A DNA stretch of 17,063 bases from an uncultured Gemella sp. (GCA_900555985.1 USNF01000021.1:1-17063), one strand, 5' to 3'; positions 8,483 to 15,680 are shown, numbered from the stretch's first letter. The notes: generated by a model not told the origin, from the letters alone. Numbers and translations: made by a program.

Positions 8483-9778
8483 ATGTTAAATTTTATAAAA
8501 AACAAAGTTAATTTATCAATACTAATTTTTTATTTTATGTTTGCTTTTTCAAGCCTTGTTCTTATTGCATTAGCAGAATATAACAATGGACTTACACCAA
8601 CTTTATTCTTAAAACAATTTGTTTTTTATCTAATTGGTTTTGGAATAATTTATATACTACAAAAGATACCAGTTGATCTTATAGAAAGATTCACCATAGG
8701 TATATATTTATTTTCTCTAGTTTTACTAGTTGGAATATTTTTAGTTCCTAATAGCATGGCCCCTATTGTTAATGGAGCACGCAGTTGGTATAACTTTGGA
8801 TTATTCACAATCCAACCATCAGAGTTTGCTAAAGTAGCAACAATTGCTATGATTAGTTTATTAATTAAAGAACAAAGCTTTAGAGATAATAGTGATCCTG
8901 TAAAACTTTTAAAAATATTACTTATAGTTTCAATTCCGTTCATTTTAGTATTAAAAGAAAATGACTTAGGAAATGGATTATTCTTTATATATTTATTCTT
9001 AGGTTTAGTATTTCTTGTTAGTACTCATAAAAAAACTTTACTTAATATTTATTCGGTAGTACTAGTCGTACTAGCTACTATCATTTTAGGAGCATTATAC
9101 TTCCCTAGTCTACTTTCACTAGTAGGATTAAAGGGTTATCAATTAAAACGTATCTTATCTTGGTTAAACCCAGAAGCTTATTCGTTAGATTATTCTTATC
9201 AAATTACTCAAGTTTTAAGCGAAATAAAAACTGGTGGTTTAACTGGAACATTTGCTAAAAATAAAACTTATATCGATGAGCAGTTTAATGACTTCGTATT
9301 CTCAATAGTCGCTAAAAACTTTGGATTTATTGGAGCATTTTTCTTCTTGCTTCTATTCTTTATCTTTATTCTAAGACTATTTAATATTGTTAAAAAATGT
9401 GAACAAGGTAATTATAGTTATTACTTTATACTACTTGCAATTTGTAGTTTTTGTTTCTCTTTCTTCATCAATATTTTTTCTACCCTTAGTATAATCCCAG
9501 TAATTGGTATTAGTATGCCGTTTATAAGCTATGGTGGAAGTTCACTCATGGCCAATAGCATATTACTAGGTATCATTATAAAAATAAATGCTACTATCCA
9601 TGAAGAATATCTTGAAGATGAATATTACGAATACGATAATAACAACTATAATAATTATAATAATCAATTTAATGATTATAGTGAAAATTATGATAACCAA
9701 TTTAACGATTACAATGATAATTACGACGATAATCCAAATAGATATCGCCGCAGTAAACGTAGAAACAATTATCGATAA
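8483..9778 (+). CDS. rodA: SEDS-family peptidoglycan glycosyltransferase, RodA-like
   Basis: A 431-residue polytopic membrane protein with about ten hydrophobic segments. SEDS proteins polymerise lipid II into glycan strands together with a partner class B penicillin-binding protein. Family marks are NGARSWYNFG (97-106), QPSEFAK (111-117), the conserved Asp in ENDLGNG near 160 and ISYGGSS near 350. The GARSW form resembles RodA more than FtsW (usually GASRW), so RodA is preferred but not certain. Residues 373-431 form a cytoplasmic tail that is not typical: acidic and rich in Asn, Asp and Tyr, with the near-repeat NQFNDYSENYD / NQFNDYNDNYD, ending in the basic RYRRSKRRNNYR. It has its own promoter and terminator. 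No PBP gene is adjacent. Confidence 0.88.
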   Translation: MLNFIKNKVNLSILIFYFMFAFSSLVLIALAEYNNGLTPTLFLKQFVFYLIGFGIIYILQKIPVDLIERFTIGIYLFSLVLLVGIFLVPNSMAPIVNGARSWYNFGLFTIQPSEFAKVATIAMISLLIKEQSFRDNSDPVKLLKILLIVSIPFILVLKENDLGNGLFFIYLFLGLVFLVSTHKKTLLNIYSVVLVVLATIILGALYFPSLLSLVGLKGYQLKRILSWLNPEAYSLDYSYQITQVLSEIKTGGLTGTFAKNKTYIDEQFNDFVFSIVAKNFGFIGAFFFLLLFFIFILRLFNIVKKCEQGNYSYYFILLAICSFCFSFFINIFSTLSIIPVIGISMPFISYGGSSLMANSILLGIIIKINATIHEEYLEDEYYEYDNNNYNNYNNQFNDYSENYDNQFNDYNDNYDDNPNRYRRSKRRNNYR

Positions 9779-9798
9779 AAAATTCAATAACTAATTAG

Positions 9799-9835
9799 AA
9801 GCGAGGATCAGACTATCTGTCCTCGCTTATTTTTA
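9799..9835 (+). terminator. Terminator between convergent rodA-like and aminopeptidase genes
   Basis: The stem AAGCGAGGA (9799-9807) pairs with TCCTCGCTT (9820-9828). An inner CAG/CTG pairing and one bulged T close the loop, and ATTTTTATTATT follows. It serves the rightward gene well. The leftward T-tract is weak (TTCTAATTAG), so bidirectional use is possible but not clear. Confidence 0.85.
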
Positions 9836-10897
9836 TTATTTTCTAACGTCTTCTATGAATTTTTCATCAATAGTTTCAATTAATTTTCCTAAAATAGCTT
9901 TAGCTGCATAGTAATCACGAATATCAAATATAGCATTATGAGTGTGAATATAACGACCACTAATACCAATTACAGCTGTTGGTACACCATTTACTGCTTG
10001 GTGAATATTACCCGCATCAGTTCCTCCTGGTGAAGTATAATATTGATATTTTATTTCATTTTCTTCAGCAAGGTTAACAAGTTTTTCTCTCATATTTGGG
10101 CGTAGTACCATAGTTCTATCAACTAGTCTTACTAAGAACCCTTCTCCTAATCGTCCGTTACTTGTTTTTGATCCATCCATGTCATTTGCAGGACTGCAAT
10201 CTACAACAAAACATACATCTGGTTTAATCATATTTGCTGCTGCACTTGCTCCTCTTAGTCCAACTTCTTCTTGAACTGTAGCACAAACTACTAAATTAAT
10301 ATCTAAATCTACATTTGCAAATTGTTCAAAGATTTCTGTAATAATAACACAACCATATCTGTTATCTACAGCTTTAGTCATAAATCTGTGTTCAGTAAGT
10401 TGTTCAAATGAAGTTTTAGGAGTTACAAAAGCTCCTTCACGAATTCCCATAGCTAGAACTTCTTCTCTAGAAGACGCACCTAAATCTATAGTCATATCAC
10501 TAATTTTTACATTTTGAGCTACACCTGCAGTAAAGTGTTTTGGTATTGAACCAATTACCCCAGTAAATTTCTTACCTTCATAAGATGTAATAGTGTAAGT
10601 TTGAGCCAATAGAACATCTTCTCTGAATCCACCTAATGTTTCAAATTTTAAAAATCCATTTGGTAAAATTTTAGTTACTACAAAACCTACCTCATCCATA
10701 TGTGCTGCTATCATTACTGTTTTAGCATTTGGGTTTTTAGATTTTTTTATAGCATACATCCCACCAAGATTATCATACTTAATTTCATCAGCATATGGAG
10801 CTAGATTTTTTTCTAAGTAACTAGAAATTTCCCCTTCAAATCCTGATGTACCATCTAACATAGTTAATTCTTTAAATCTTTCTACTGATTTGCTCAT
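9836..10897 (-). CDS. M42-family metallo-aminopeptidase (PepA/YtoP-like)
   Basis: A 353-residue cytoplasmic, probably dodecameric, aminopeptidase of family M42, acting on short peptides; some relatives are glutamyl aminopeptidases and others have been described as cellulase-like. The predicted two-metal centre is intact: His66 and Asp68 (AAHMDEVG), Asp178 (KAVDNRYG), the catalytic Glu210 and Glu211 (QEEVGLRG), Asp233 (VVDCSP) and His318 (GRYIHTHNAIFD). Length is normal. The start is 4 bases after the stop of the small upstream gene, and its ribosome binding site AAGAGGT lies inside that gene's last codons. In Bacillus subtilis the related ytoP also follows a small ytzB gene (from memory), which supports the pairing. 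Confidence 0.92.
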   Translation of the reverse strand: MSKSVERFKELTMLDGTSGFEGEISSYLEKNLAPYADEIKYDNLGGMYAIKKSKNPNAKTVMIAAHMDEVGFVVTKILPNGFLKFETLGGFREDVLLAQTYTITSYEGKKFTGVIGSIPKHFTAGVAQNVKISDMTIDLGASSREEVLAMGIREGAFVTPKTSFEQLTEHRFMTKAVDNRYGCVIITEIFEQFANVDLDINLVVCATVQEEVGLRGASAAANMIKPDVCFVVDCSPANDMDGSKTSNGRLGEGFLVRLVDRTMVLRPNMREKLVNLAEENEIKYQYYTSPGGTDAGNIHQAVNGVPTAVIGISGRYIHTHNAIFDIRDYYAAKAILGKLIETIDEKFIEDVRK

Positions 10898-10901
10898 ATT
10901 T

Positions 10902-11171
10902 TTATACCTCTTTTATATATTGTATTGTTTCAGTTTCTTTTATATATTTAACTTCATACTCAACACCATCATCCTCAAAATAGAACATTAAGTATGGGTT
11001 TTCTATTAGGTTTAGTGTATAACTATCCTTCACGTTAAACCCTTCAGCAATAAGTTTATTACGGCATCTATCGATATGATCGTTATCTAATTCTTGTTCT
11101 TCTGATTTCTTAAAAAGATAATATCCAATTCCAGCCGCAGCCAAAGGCGCTATTATTTTTTTGATTTTCAT
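10902..11171 (-). CDS. Small membrane-anchored protein, YtzB-like
   Basis: An 89-residue protein with one hydrophobic segment at about residues 5-20 (IIAPLAAAGIGYYLF) after a basic start, then a soluble domain of about 60 residues with the pattern HIDRCRNKLIAEGF, later LMFYFEDDGVEYEVKYI. No lipobox cysteine is present, so it is an N-terminal membrane anchor rather than a lipoprotein. Position just upstream of an M42 aminopeptidase matches B. subtilis ytzB, whose product is annotated as a small PepSY-like protein; the match is by context and size, not by alignment. The korB stop codon overlaps its ribosome binding site AAGAGGTG, so it belongs to the korA operon. Confidence 0.75.
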   Translation of the reverse strand: MKIKKIIAPLAAAGIGYYLFKKSEEQELDNDHIDRCRNKLIAEGFNVKDSYTLNLIENPYLMFYFEDDGVEYEVKYIKETETIQYIKEV

Positions 11172-11182
11172 ATGTTCACCTC

Positions 11183-12055
11183 TTATCTGAATTCATCACA
11201 TAATGAATTAAACATTTCCTCATCAAAAGTTAGGTCTTGGTGAGCAATTGGTTCATCACGTTTATAATTTTTTAACGTGTCTTCATAATGCTTTTTATTA
11301 GTATTTTTATAAATTACTCCTGTAACTAGATCATTGTACTCTTCTAAAACACGGTATGCTTCAAGTTTATTCGTATTATCATAACCTTCAATATCTGATA
11401 ATTTAGTTAGGTTTTCTTTGTACCATGCTGGTGTGTTTTTGTAATTATATGTTTTACATGGACTAAATACATTTACTAATGCAAATCCATCATGTTGAAC
11501 AGCTTCTTCGAAAACTTGCATCATTTCTTTCATATCACCTGTAAATACTTGAGCTAAAAATGTTACTTCACAAGATAATGCGATTTTCATAGCTGATAAA
11601 GGCTGTTCCATTACTCCATCTAGAGTTGTAGTTGTTACTAAACCTTCATCTGATTTAGGTGACATTTGGCCTTTTGTTAAGGCGTAAAGCTGGTTATCCA
11701 TTACTACATAAGTCATATTAACATTACGTTTCATAGCGTGAACGGCGTGACCTATACCGATAGCATATCCATCACCATCTCCACCCATCGCAAAAACTGT
11801 TAAGTCTTGATTTGCAAGTTTAATTCCTTGAGCTACAGGTAATGAACGACCGTGTAATCCTTGTACACCGTATGCTTTAGTATAACCACTAATTTTCCCA
11901 GAACAACCAATTCCTGCAGATATAACTACATTCTCTGGTTTAATTCCCAAGTTAACTACAGCTCTATTAATACCTGCTAATACAGAGAAGTCTCCGCAAC
12001 CAGCACACCAATCGGGTTTTACATCGTTTTTATAATCTTTTAATGTGACTTTCAA
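11183..12055 (-). CDS. korB: 2-oxoacid:ferredoxin oxidoreductase, beta subunit
   Basis: A 290-residue subunit binding thiamine diphosphate and one [4Fe-4S] cluster. The cluster cysteines expected for the family are all present: Cys17 and Cys20 (WCAGCGD), Cys51 (GIGCSG) and Cys200 (FSPCKTY). The diphosphate-binding segment GGDGDGYAIG (91-100) leads to Asn121 in VVMDNQLYALTKGQ. With the alpha subunit it decarboxylates a 2-oxoacid (2-oxoglutarate, pyruvate or both) to the acyl-CoA and reduces ferredoxin. The start is a TTG codon (12053-12055), with a strong GAGGAGGAG ribosome binding site inside the end of korA. Only one base separates it from the korA stop, so the two subunits are translationally coupled. 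The substrate cannot be decided from sequence alone. Confidence 0.95.
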   Translation of the reverse strand: MKVTLKDYKNDVKPDWCAGCGDFSVLAGINRAVVNLGIKPENVVISAGIGCSGKISGYTKAYGVQGLHGRSLPVAQGIKLANQDLTVFAMGGDGDGYAIGIGHAVHAMKRNVNMTYVVMDNQLYALTKGQMSPKSDEGLVTTTTLDGVMEQPLSAMKIALSCEVTFLAQVFTGDMKEMMQVFEEAVQHDGFALVNVFSPCKTYNYKNTPAWYKENLTKLSDIEGYDNTNKLEAYRVLEEYNDLVTGVIYKNTNKKHYEDTLKNYKRDEPIAHQDLTFDEEMFNSLCDEFR

Positions 12056-12056
12056 A

Positions 12057-13802
12057 TTACTTCTCCTCCTCTAATAATTGAGCTACAAGTTGATGAGTAT
12101 AATAAATATCCCCATCATATTTTAGTAAACTACTTAATTTTTGTGAATTGTGATATTTACTTGCTATTACTGTACGCAATTGCTTATTGTGATTATGTTC
12201 TACAATATACACTTTTCTATATTTATCAAATGTATCGCGAATTTCTTGAGCTACTGGGTAAATTTGACGTATTTGCATAGTATCAATCTTCATACCTTGC
12301 TCTTTTAATTGTTTTGCTGCTTTATTTAATACACCATATGTTGAGTTAACACCAACTAGTAATATATCTTTTTCATCGTTGTATTCGTGTAATACAAATG
12401 GTCTATCAACTAGTGCACTTTCAATTTTATTAGCACGTTTTTCTTTTTGACGTTCAGTATTTCTCTTAACCTCTGATGGTAATCCAACTACTGAGTGTTC
12501 ATAACTGTTAGCATTATGAATTCCACCTTTTTGTCCAGGTATAGTTCTTTCAGAAACTAAAACATCAGTAGCATAACGTTTGAAATAAATTATATCACTT
12601 TCTGTTATTTCTTCTTGTTTTAATAAACGTCCTCGATCTATCTGTACTTTACTGAAGTCAAAATTAGGAATAGTTTCCTTATTCATACCTAATTGTAAAT
12701 CCATTAATACAATTACAGGAGTTTGATATTTCTCTGCCATATTAAATGCATCAATCATAGTGTAGAAACAGTCTTCTACAGATATAGGCGCTAATACTAC
12801 ACGTGTAGCATCTCCTGTTCCTCCATAAACCGCATGGAAAATATCAGATTGTTCTGTTTTTGTAGGAAGCCCTGATGATGGTCCACCACGTTGAACATCA
12901 ACTATAACTACAGGTTGTTCAGCCATAACACCCATACCTAAAAATTCTGTCATAAGTGAAATACCAGGTCCTGATGTAGCAGTCATCGCTCTAACCCCTG
13001 CAAAGTTGGCTCCTATAGCCACACCTAATGCAGCAATCTCATCTTCAGTTTGAATATAAGCACCTTTTACTGTTGGTAATTTATCAAATAAGTATTCCAT
13101 TATCTCAGTAGCTGGTGTTATTGGATACCCTGAATACAATCTACATCCTGCAACTAGTGCGCCAAGTCCAGCTGCATGGTTACCTATTAACCACATATTT
13201 GGTTTTTCTTTTGGTTCTAATTTTTTAAGGTAATACTTATTACCAATATTATGTTCATTCATAAATTCCGTCATTATTTCATGACCTTTATCGAATGCTT
13301 GAATATTAATATTTACAATTTCTTCACCTTTACTAGAAAACTTAGACTCAATCATTTCATAGAAAATTTTTCCATCTATATCTAATAAAGCAGAACATAT
13401 ACCTAATGTAATAATGTTTTTTATAATAGGTGTTGAGATTTCTTTAGCTAATGTAGTTATTGGAAAAACTGCAACAAGCCCTTTTATTTCTTCAGATATT
13501 TCCGGTTTAATTTTTTCATCTGCAATAATTATACTATTTTCATCTAGTTCATCAATATAATTATCTAATGTTGATTGATCAAACGCGATAAGTATATCTG
13601 TTTTATAATCAATAACATTAATTTTTTCTTCAGATATACATATTTTACTATTACTGTGTCCACCCTTTATTCTACTTGCAAAGTCACGAGTAGAATACAT
13701 GTGGTATCCTAATTTGTTAATAACTGTAGAGAAAATCTCAGCTGTACTTTCCAGTCCCTCACCTTGTTCTCCACCAATTTTCCATCCTAGTTTATTTATC
13801 AT
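12057..13802 (-). CDS. korA: 2-oxoacid:ferredoxin oxidoreductase, fused gamma-alpha subunit
   Basis: A 581-residue fusion of the gamma domain (about 1-190, GWKIGGEQGEG then SRIKGGHSN) and the alpha pyrimidine-binding domain with the signature YPITPATE at about 229, QTEDEIAALG and TSGPG. The C-terminal domain follows from about 460. This gamma-alpha plus beta layout without a separate ferredoxin-like delta subunit is the KorAB type found in many Firmicutes and archaea. I place the start at 13800-13802 because AAGGAG sits six bases before it. An in-frame ATG eight codons upstream (13824-13826) has no ribosome binding site. It is the first gene of a four-gene leftward operon and has its own promoter. 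Confidence 0.95.
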   Translation of the reverse strand: MINKLGWKIGGEQGEGLESTAEIFSTVINKLGYHMYSTRDFASRIKGGHSNSKICISEEKINVIDYKTDILIAFDQSTLDNYIDELDENSIIIADEKIKPEISEEIKGLVAVFPITTLAKEISTPIIKNIITLGICSALLDIDGKIFYEMIESKFSSKGEEIVNINIQAFDKGHEIMTEFMNEHNIGNKYYLKKLEPKEKPNMWLIGNHAAGLGALVAGCRLYSGYPITPATEIMEYLFDKLPTVKGAYIQTEDEIAALGVAIGANFAGVRAMTATSGPGISLMTEFLGMGVMAEQPVVIVDVQRGGPSSGLPTKTEQSDIFHAVYGGTGDATRVVLAPISVEDCFYTMIDAFNMAEKYQTPVIVLMDLQLGMNKETIPNFDFSKVQIDRGRLLKQEEITESDIIYFKRYATDVLVSERTIPGQKGGIHNANSYEHSVVGLPSEVKRNTERQKEKRANKIESALVDRPFVLHEYNDEKDILLVGVNSTYGVLNKAAKQLKEQGMKIDTMQIRQIYPVAQEIRDTFDKYRKVYIVEHNHNKQLRTVIASKYHNSQKLSSLLKYDGDIYYTHQLVAQLLEEEK

Positions 13803-13859
13803 ACAATCTCCTTCAATCTCTTTCATGAGAAATTTTATTCGTTGATTTCTTAATACTTT

Positions 13860-13888
13860 ATTTTATCATATTTAAGAAAATTTTTCCA
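13860..13888 (-). promoter_or_regulatory. Promoter of the korA operon
   Basis: On the minus strand TGGAAA (13883-13888), a 17-base spacer and TAAAAT (13860-13865) preceded by TGA (extended -10) form a sigma-A promoter about 58 bases upstream of the korA start. The rpmG promoter uses the same -35 hexamer. The stretch 13889-14040, between this promoter and that of the transaldolase gene, shows nothing else that I can support. Confidence 0.65.
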
Positions 13889-14049
13889 TCCAATAATATT
13901 TATTTTTATTGTAATAAAGCCTTATTTTTTATAAGTTCTAATACATTAAATATTTTGTTCCAATTTTACCTTTTTAGTACAATATTTGATAAAAATTTTA
14001 TTCTGAAAATTATTGTTAGTTACTCATATTTTTAAGTATATATACATAA

Positions 14050-14078
14050 TTGAAATTGTTTTCATTATATGCTATTAT
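14050..14078 (+). promoter_or_regulatory. Promoter of the transaldolase gene
   Basis: TTGAAA (14050-14055), a 17-base spacer and TATTAT (14073-14078) with an extended TGC form a good sigma-A promoter, 32 bases upstream of the start codon. Confidence 0.75.
14051..14064 (+). promoter_or_regulatory. cre-like operator overlapping the transaldolase -35
   Basis: TGAAATTGTTTTCA is a near-palindrome that fits the catabolite-responsive element consensus TGWAANCGNTWNCA at all but one fixed position (the central CG is TG). It covers five of the six -35 bases, so CcpA bound here would be expected to repress. CcpA binding is inference. Confidence 0.5.
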
Positions 14079-14110
14079 CTATTATAGAGAGAAATGAAAG
14101 GAGTTAAAAA

Positions 14111-14764
14111 ATGAAATTTTTTATAGATACAGCTAATGTCGACGATATTCGTCTTGCTAATGATTTGGGAGTTATTTGTGGAGTTACTACAAATCCTTCA
14201 TTAATCGCAAAAGAAGGGAGAGACTTTAAAGAGGTAATTAAAGAAATTACAGAAATAGTTGATGGACCTATTAGTGGAGAAGTTAAAGCTACAACTACTA
14301 ATTGGGAAGACATGGTTACTGAAGCTCGTGAAATCGCTAAAATCCACCCTAATATGGTTGTGAAAATCCCTATGACAGAAGATGGATTACGTGCTGTTAA
14401 AGTTCTTAAAAAAGAAGGAATAAAAACAAATGTTACATTAATTTTCAGCCCTAACCAAGCTTTACTTGCTGCTCGTGCTGGAGCTACTTATGTATCTCCA
14501 TTTTTAGGAAGACTTGATGATATTTCTCATAACGGACTAATCCTTATTGAAGAAATAGTGGAAATTTTTGCTAACAATGATTTTGATACAGAAATCATCG
14601 CAGCTAGTGTTAGAAATCCAATTCATGTTGTAGAATGTGCTAAAATGGGATGTGATATAGCTACAGTACCTTATAGCGTAATTAAACAAATGATTAAACA
14701 CCCACTAACTGATATCGGTATTGAAAAATTCAAACAAGACTATTATAAAGTTTTTGGAGAATAA
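14111..14764 (+). CDS. tal: Transaldolase, small FSA/TalC-type
   Basis: A 217-residue TIM-barrel enzyme of the short transaldolase/fructose-6-phosphate aldolase family, in the cytoplasmic pentose phosphate pathway. The Schiff-base lysine is Lys85 (VVKIPMT), and GVTTNPS (24-30) is the family signature. Two residues separate the subtypes: Escherichia coli FSA has Gln59 and Tyr131, whereas this protein has Glu57 (SGEVKATT) and Phe131 (YVSPFLGR), the transaldolase state. It should therefore transfer dihydroxyacetone between sugar phosphates rather than act mainly as an F6P aldolase. The start has AAAGGAG upstream. It is monocistronic, between its own promoter and terminator, and divergent from the korA operon. 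Database entries often label this family F6P aldolase. Confidence 0.93.
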   Translation: MKFFIDTANVDDIRLANDLGVICGVTTNPSLIAKEGRDFKEVIKEITEIVDGPISGEVKATTTNWEDMVTEAREIAKIHPNMVVKIPMTEDGLRAVKVLKKEGIKTNVTLIFSPNQALLAARAGATYVSPFLGRLDDISHNGLILIEEIVEIFANNDFDTEIIAASVRNPIHVVECAKMGCDIATVPYSVIKQMIKHPLTDIGIEKFKQDYYKVFGE

Positions 14765-14780
14765 TTTTTAATTATATTTT

Positions 14781-14820
14781 AAAAGGAATAACCAATAAAG
14801 TTATTCCTTTTTTATTTTAT
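14781..14820 (+). terminator. Terminator of the transaldolase gene
   Basis: A 12-bp stem, AAAAGGAATAAC (14781-14792) with its complement at 14800-14811 and a 7-base loop, runs into TTTTATTTTAT. Confidence 0.9.
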
Positions 14821-14914
14821 GTACTAGATTTTATTTTAATAATATTGTTACTGTTTACAAAATAAATCACCATAATTCCCTATTAAAAAAAGTAAAAAAA
14901 CTTTAACTTTTCAC

Positions 14915-14943
14915 TGGAAATATCTATTGACTAATGGTATAAT
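14915..14943 (+). promoter_or_regulatory. Promoter of rpmG
   Basis: TGGAAA (14915-14920), a 17-base spacer and a perfect TATAAT (14938-14943) preceded by TGG (extended -10). The TTGACT nearer to the -10 is only five bases away and cannot be its -35. The leader is about 50 bases, ending in AGGAGG at 14985-14990. Confidence 0.7.
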
Positions 14944-14998
14944 ATATTTTGTTGTATGAAAAAGTTGTTAAGATTAAATTTTATAGGAGGTTATATTA

Positions 14999-15148
14999 AT
15001 GCGCGTAAATGTAACATTAGCTTGTACAGAATGTGGTGACAGAAACTACATTACTAAAAAGAACAAAAGAAATAATCCAGACCGTATTGAACTTAAAAAA
15101 TACTGTCCAAGATTAAAAAAAGTGACTTTACACAGAGAAACTAAATAA
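14999..15148 (+). CDS. rpmG: 50S ribosomal protein L33
   Basis: A 49-residue ribosomal protein: it begins MRVNVTLACTECGDRNYITK, has the LKKYCP segment and ends LHRETK, all typical of Firmicutes L33. Cysteines are at 9, 12 and 36; the fourth cysteine of full zinc-ribbon forms is replaced (CPRLKK), as I recall for one staphylococcal paralogue, so zinc binding is uncertain. The start at 14999 has AGGAGG eight bases upstream. The gene is monocistronic. Its 3' end faces a relic of a tyrosine integrase, which suggests that it serves or served as an attachment site. Confidence 0.97.
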   Translation: MRVNVTLACTECGDRNYITKKNKRNNPDRIELKKYCPRLKKVTLHRETK

Positions 15149-15157
15149 TAAAGTTAG

Positions 15158-15191
15158 AAAAGCCTTAAAGTATCAACGTTTAAGGCTTTTT
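15158..15191 (+). terminator. Terminator of rpmG
   Basis: The 12-bp stem AAAAGCCTTAAA (15158-15169) pairs with 15179-15190 across a nine-base loop, with TTTTTG at the end. It shares AGCCTTA and TAAGGCTTTTT with the hairpin at 15562-15592. Confidence 0.9.
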
Positions 15192-15201
15192 GTTTTGCCG
15201 T

Positions 15202-15231
15202 TTGACAATGTTTTGACAATGTAACTGTTAC
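15202..15231. repeat. Tandem TTGACAATGT repeats and GTAACTGTTAC palindrome
   Basis: Two copies of TTGACAATGT (15202-15211 and 15213-15222) are followed directly by an 11-base perfect inverted repeat (15221-15231) that covers the stop codon of the integrase remnant. Short direct repeats between an integrase 3' end and its target gene are typical of recombinase binding sites; that role here is inference. Confidence 0.5.
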
Positions 15232-15311
15232 AAAGTCATAAATTTAGCAAATTTATCAGCCATGTTATCTCTTTGTTTTTCAGTTACGTGGGCATAAATA
15301 CTCATTCCACT
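15228..15311 (-). pseudogene. C-terminal remnant of a tyrosine recombinase (integrase)
   Basis: Minus-strand translation gives a stretch beginning SGMSIYAHVTEKQRD, continuing NMADKFAKFM and ending in a stop at 15228-15230. The I-Y-x-H-V-T core is the classic nucleophile-tyrosine segment at the end of phage and ICE integrases, and a short charged helix before the stop is usual. Upstream of about 15311 the reading frame no longer resembles an integrase and meets a stop at 15321-15323, so the other ~350 residues are gone. The 3' end faces rpmG about 80 bases away, as expected for an element integrated at that gene. The fragment is short (about 28 residues), but the motif is distinctive. Confidence 0.7.
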
Positions 15312-15540
15312 AGCAGTTAACTATATTATTGAATTAGATACTAGAGACGTTAATAACTTAATTCCTCAAAAAAAGAGAGAAGCACTTAATTTGCTTGTTC
15401 AAAAATTAGAAAATTACCTAGTGATATTTAATAAACCAACATATAACAGTTATCTTCCACAATTAGAGTTGTATGCTAACGGTGTATTAACAAGTATTAA
15501 AGAAGACTATCAGATCTATTTAAACCTGTTCAGTAAGTAG
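15298..15540 (+). pseudogene. Orphan 3' gene fragment, unknown family
   Basis: An 80-codon open stretch from just after a stop at 15295-15297 to the TAG at 15538-15540. It has no ATG and no ribosome binding site. The translation looks like a real soluble helical C-terminus: it includes NYIIELDTRDVNNL, then KKREALNLLVQKLENYL and a tail ending YLNLFSK. A terminator follows. It begins almost where the integrase remnant of the opposite strand ends, which suggests that a deletion joined the two. I do not recognise the family. Confidence 0.5.
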
Positions 15541-15561
15541 AATAGATAGCTTACCTATTTA

Positions 15562-15592
15562 AGAGCCTTACAATTAAAGTAAGGCTTTTTAT
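15562..15592 (+). terminator. Terminator behind the orphan gene fragment
   Basis: AGCCTTAC (15564-15571) pairs with GTAAGGCT (15579-15586) around a seven-base loop and runs into TTTTATTTAT. It supports the idea that the fragment upstream is the true 3' end of a former gene. Confidence 0.8.
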
Positions 15593-15613
15593 TTATAGTA
15601 TTTTATACCCTGT

Positions 15614-15642
15614 TTGATTAAACATATAAAACATGATAAAAT
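15614..15642 (+). promoter_or_regulatory. Promoter of the repeat-rich secreted protein
   Basis: TTGATT (15614-15619), a 17-base spacer and TAAAAT (15637-15642) with TGA before it (extended -10). The inverted repeat TGTTT-GATT-AAACA (15611-15624) covers the -35 and could be an operator. TGAAAGCGTATATA at 15642-15655 has one good half of a cre site but a poor second half. Confidence 0.6.
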
Positions 15643-15680
15643 GAAAGCGTATATAAATAAGGTTAAAGGAGGAAGTGAAA

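Noticed and set aside
9566..9794. Open frames in both strands over the rodA tail
   Set aside because: They arise from the AAT/TAT/GAT-rich simple sequence coding the tail; their translations are runs of Ile, Thr and Val.
13803..13826. Upstream ATG as the korA start
   Set aside because: No ribosome binding site precedes it, whereas AAGGAG lies six bases before the downstream ATG, which also gives the normal family N-terminus.
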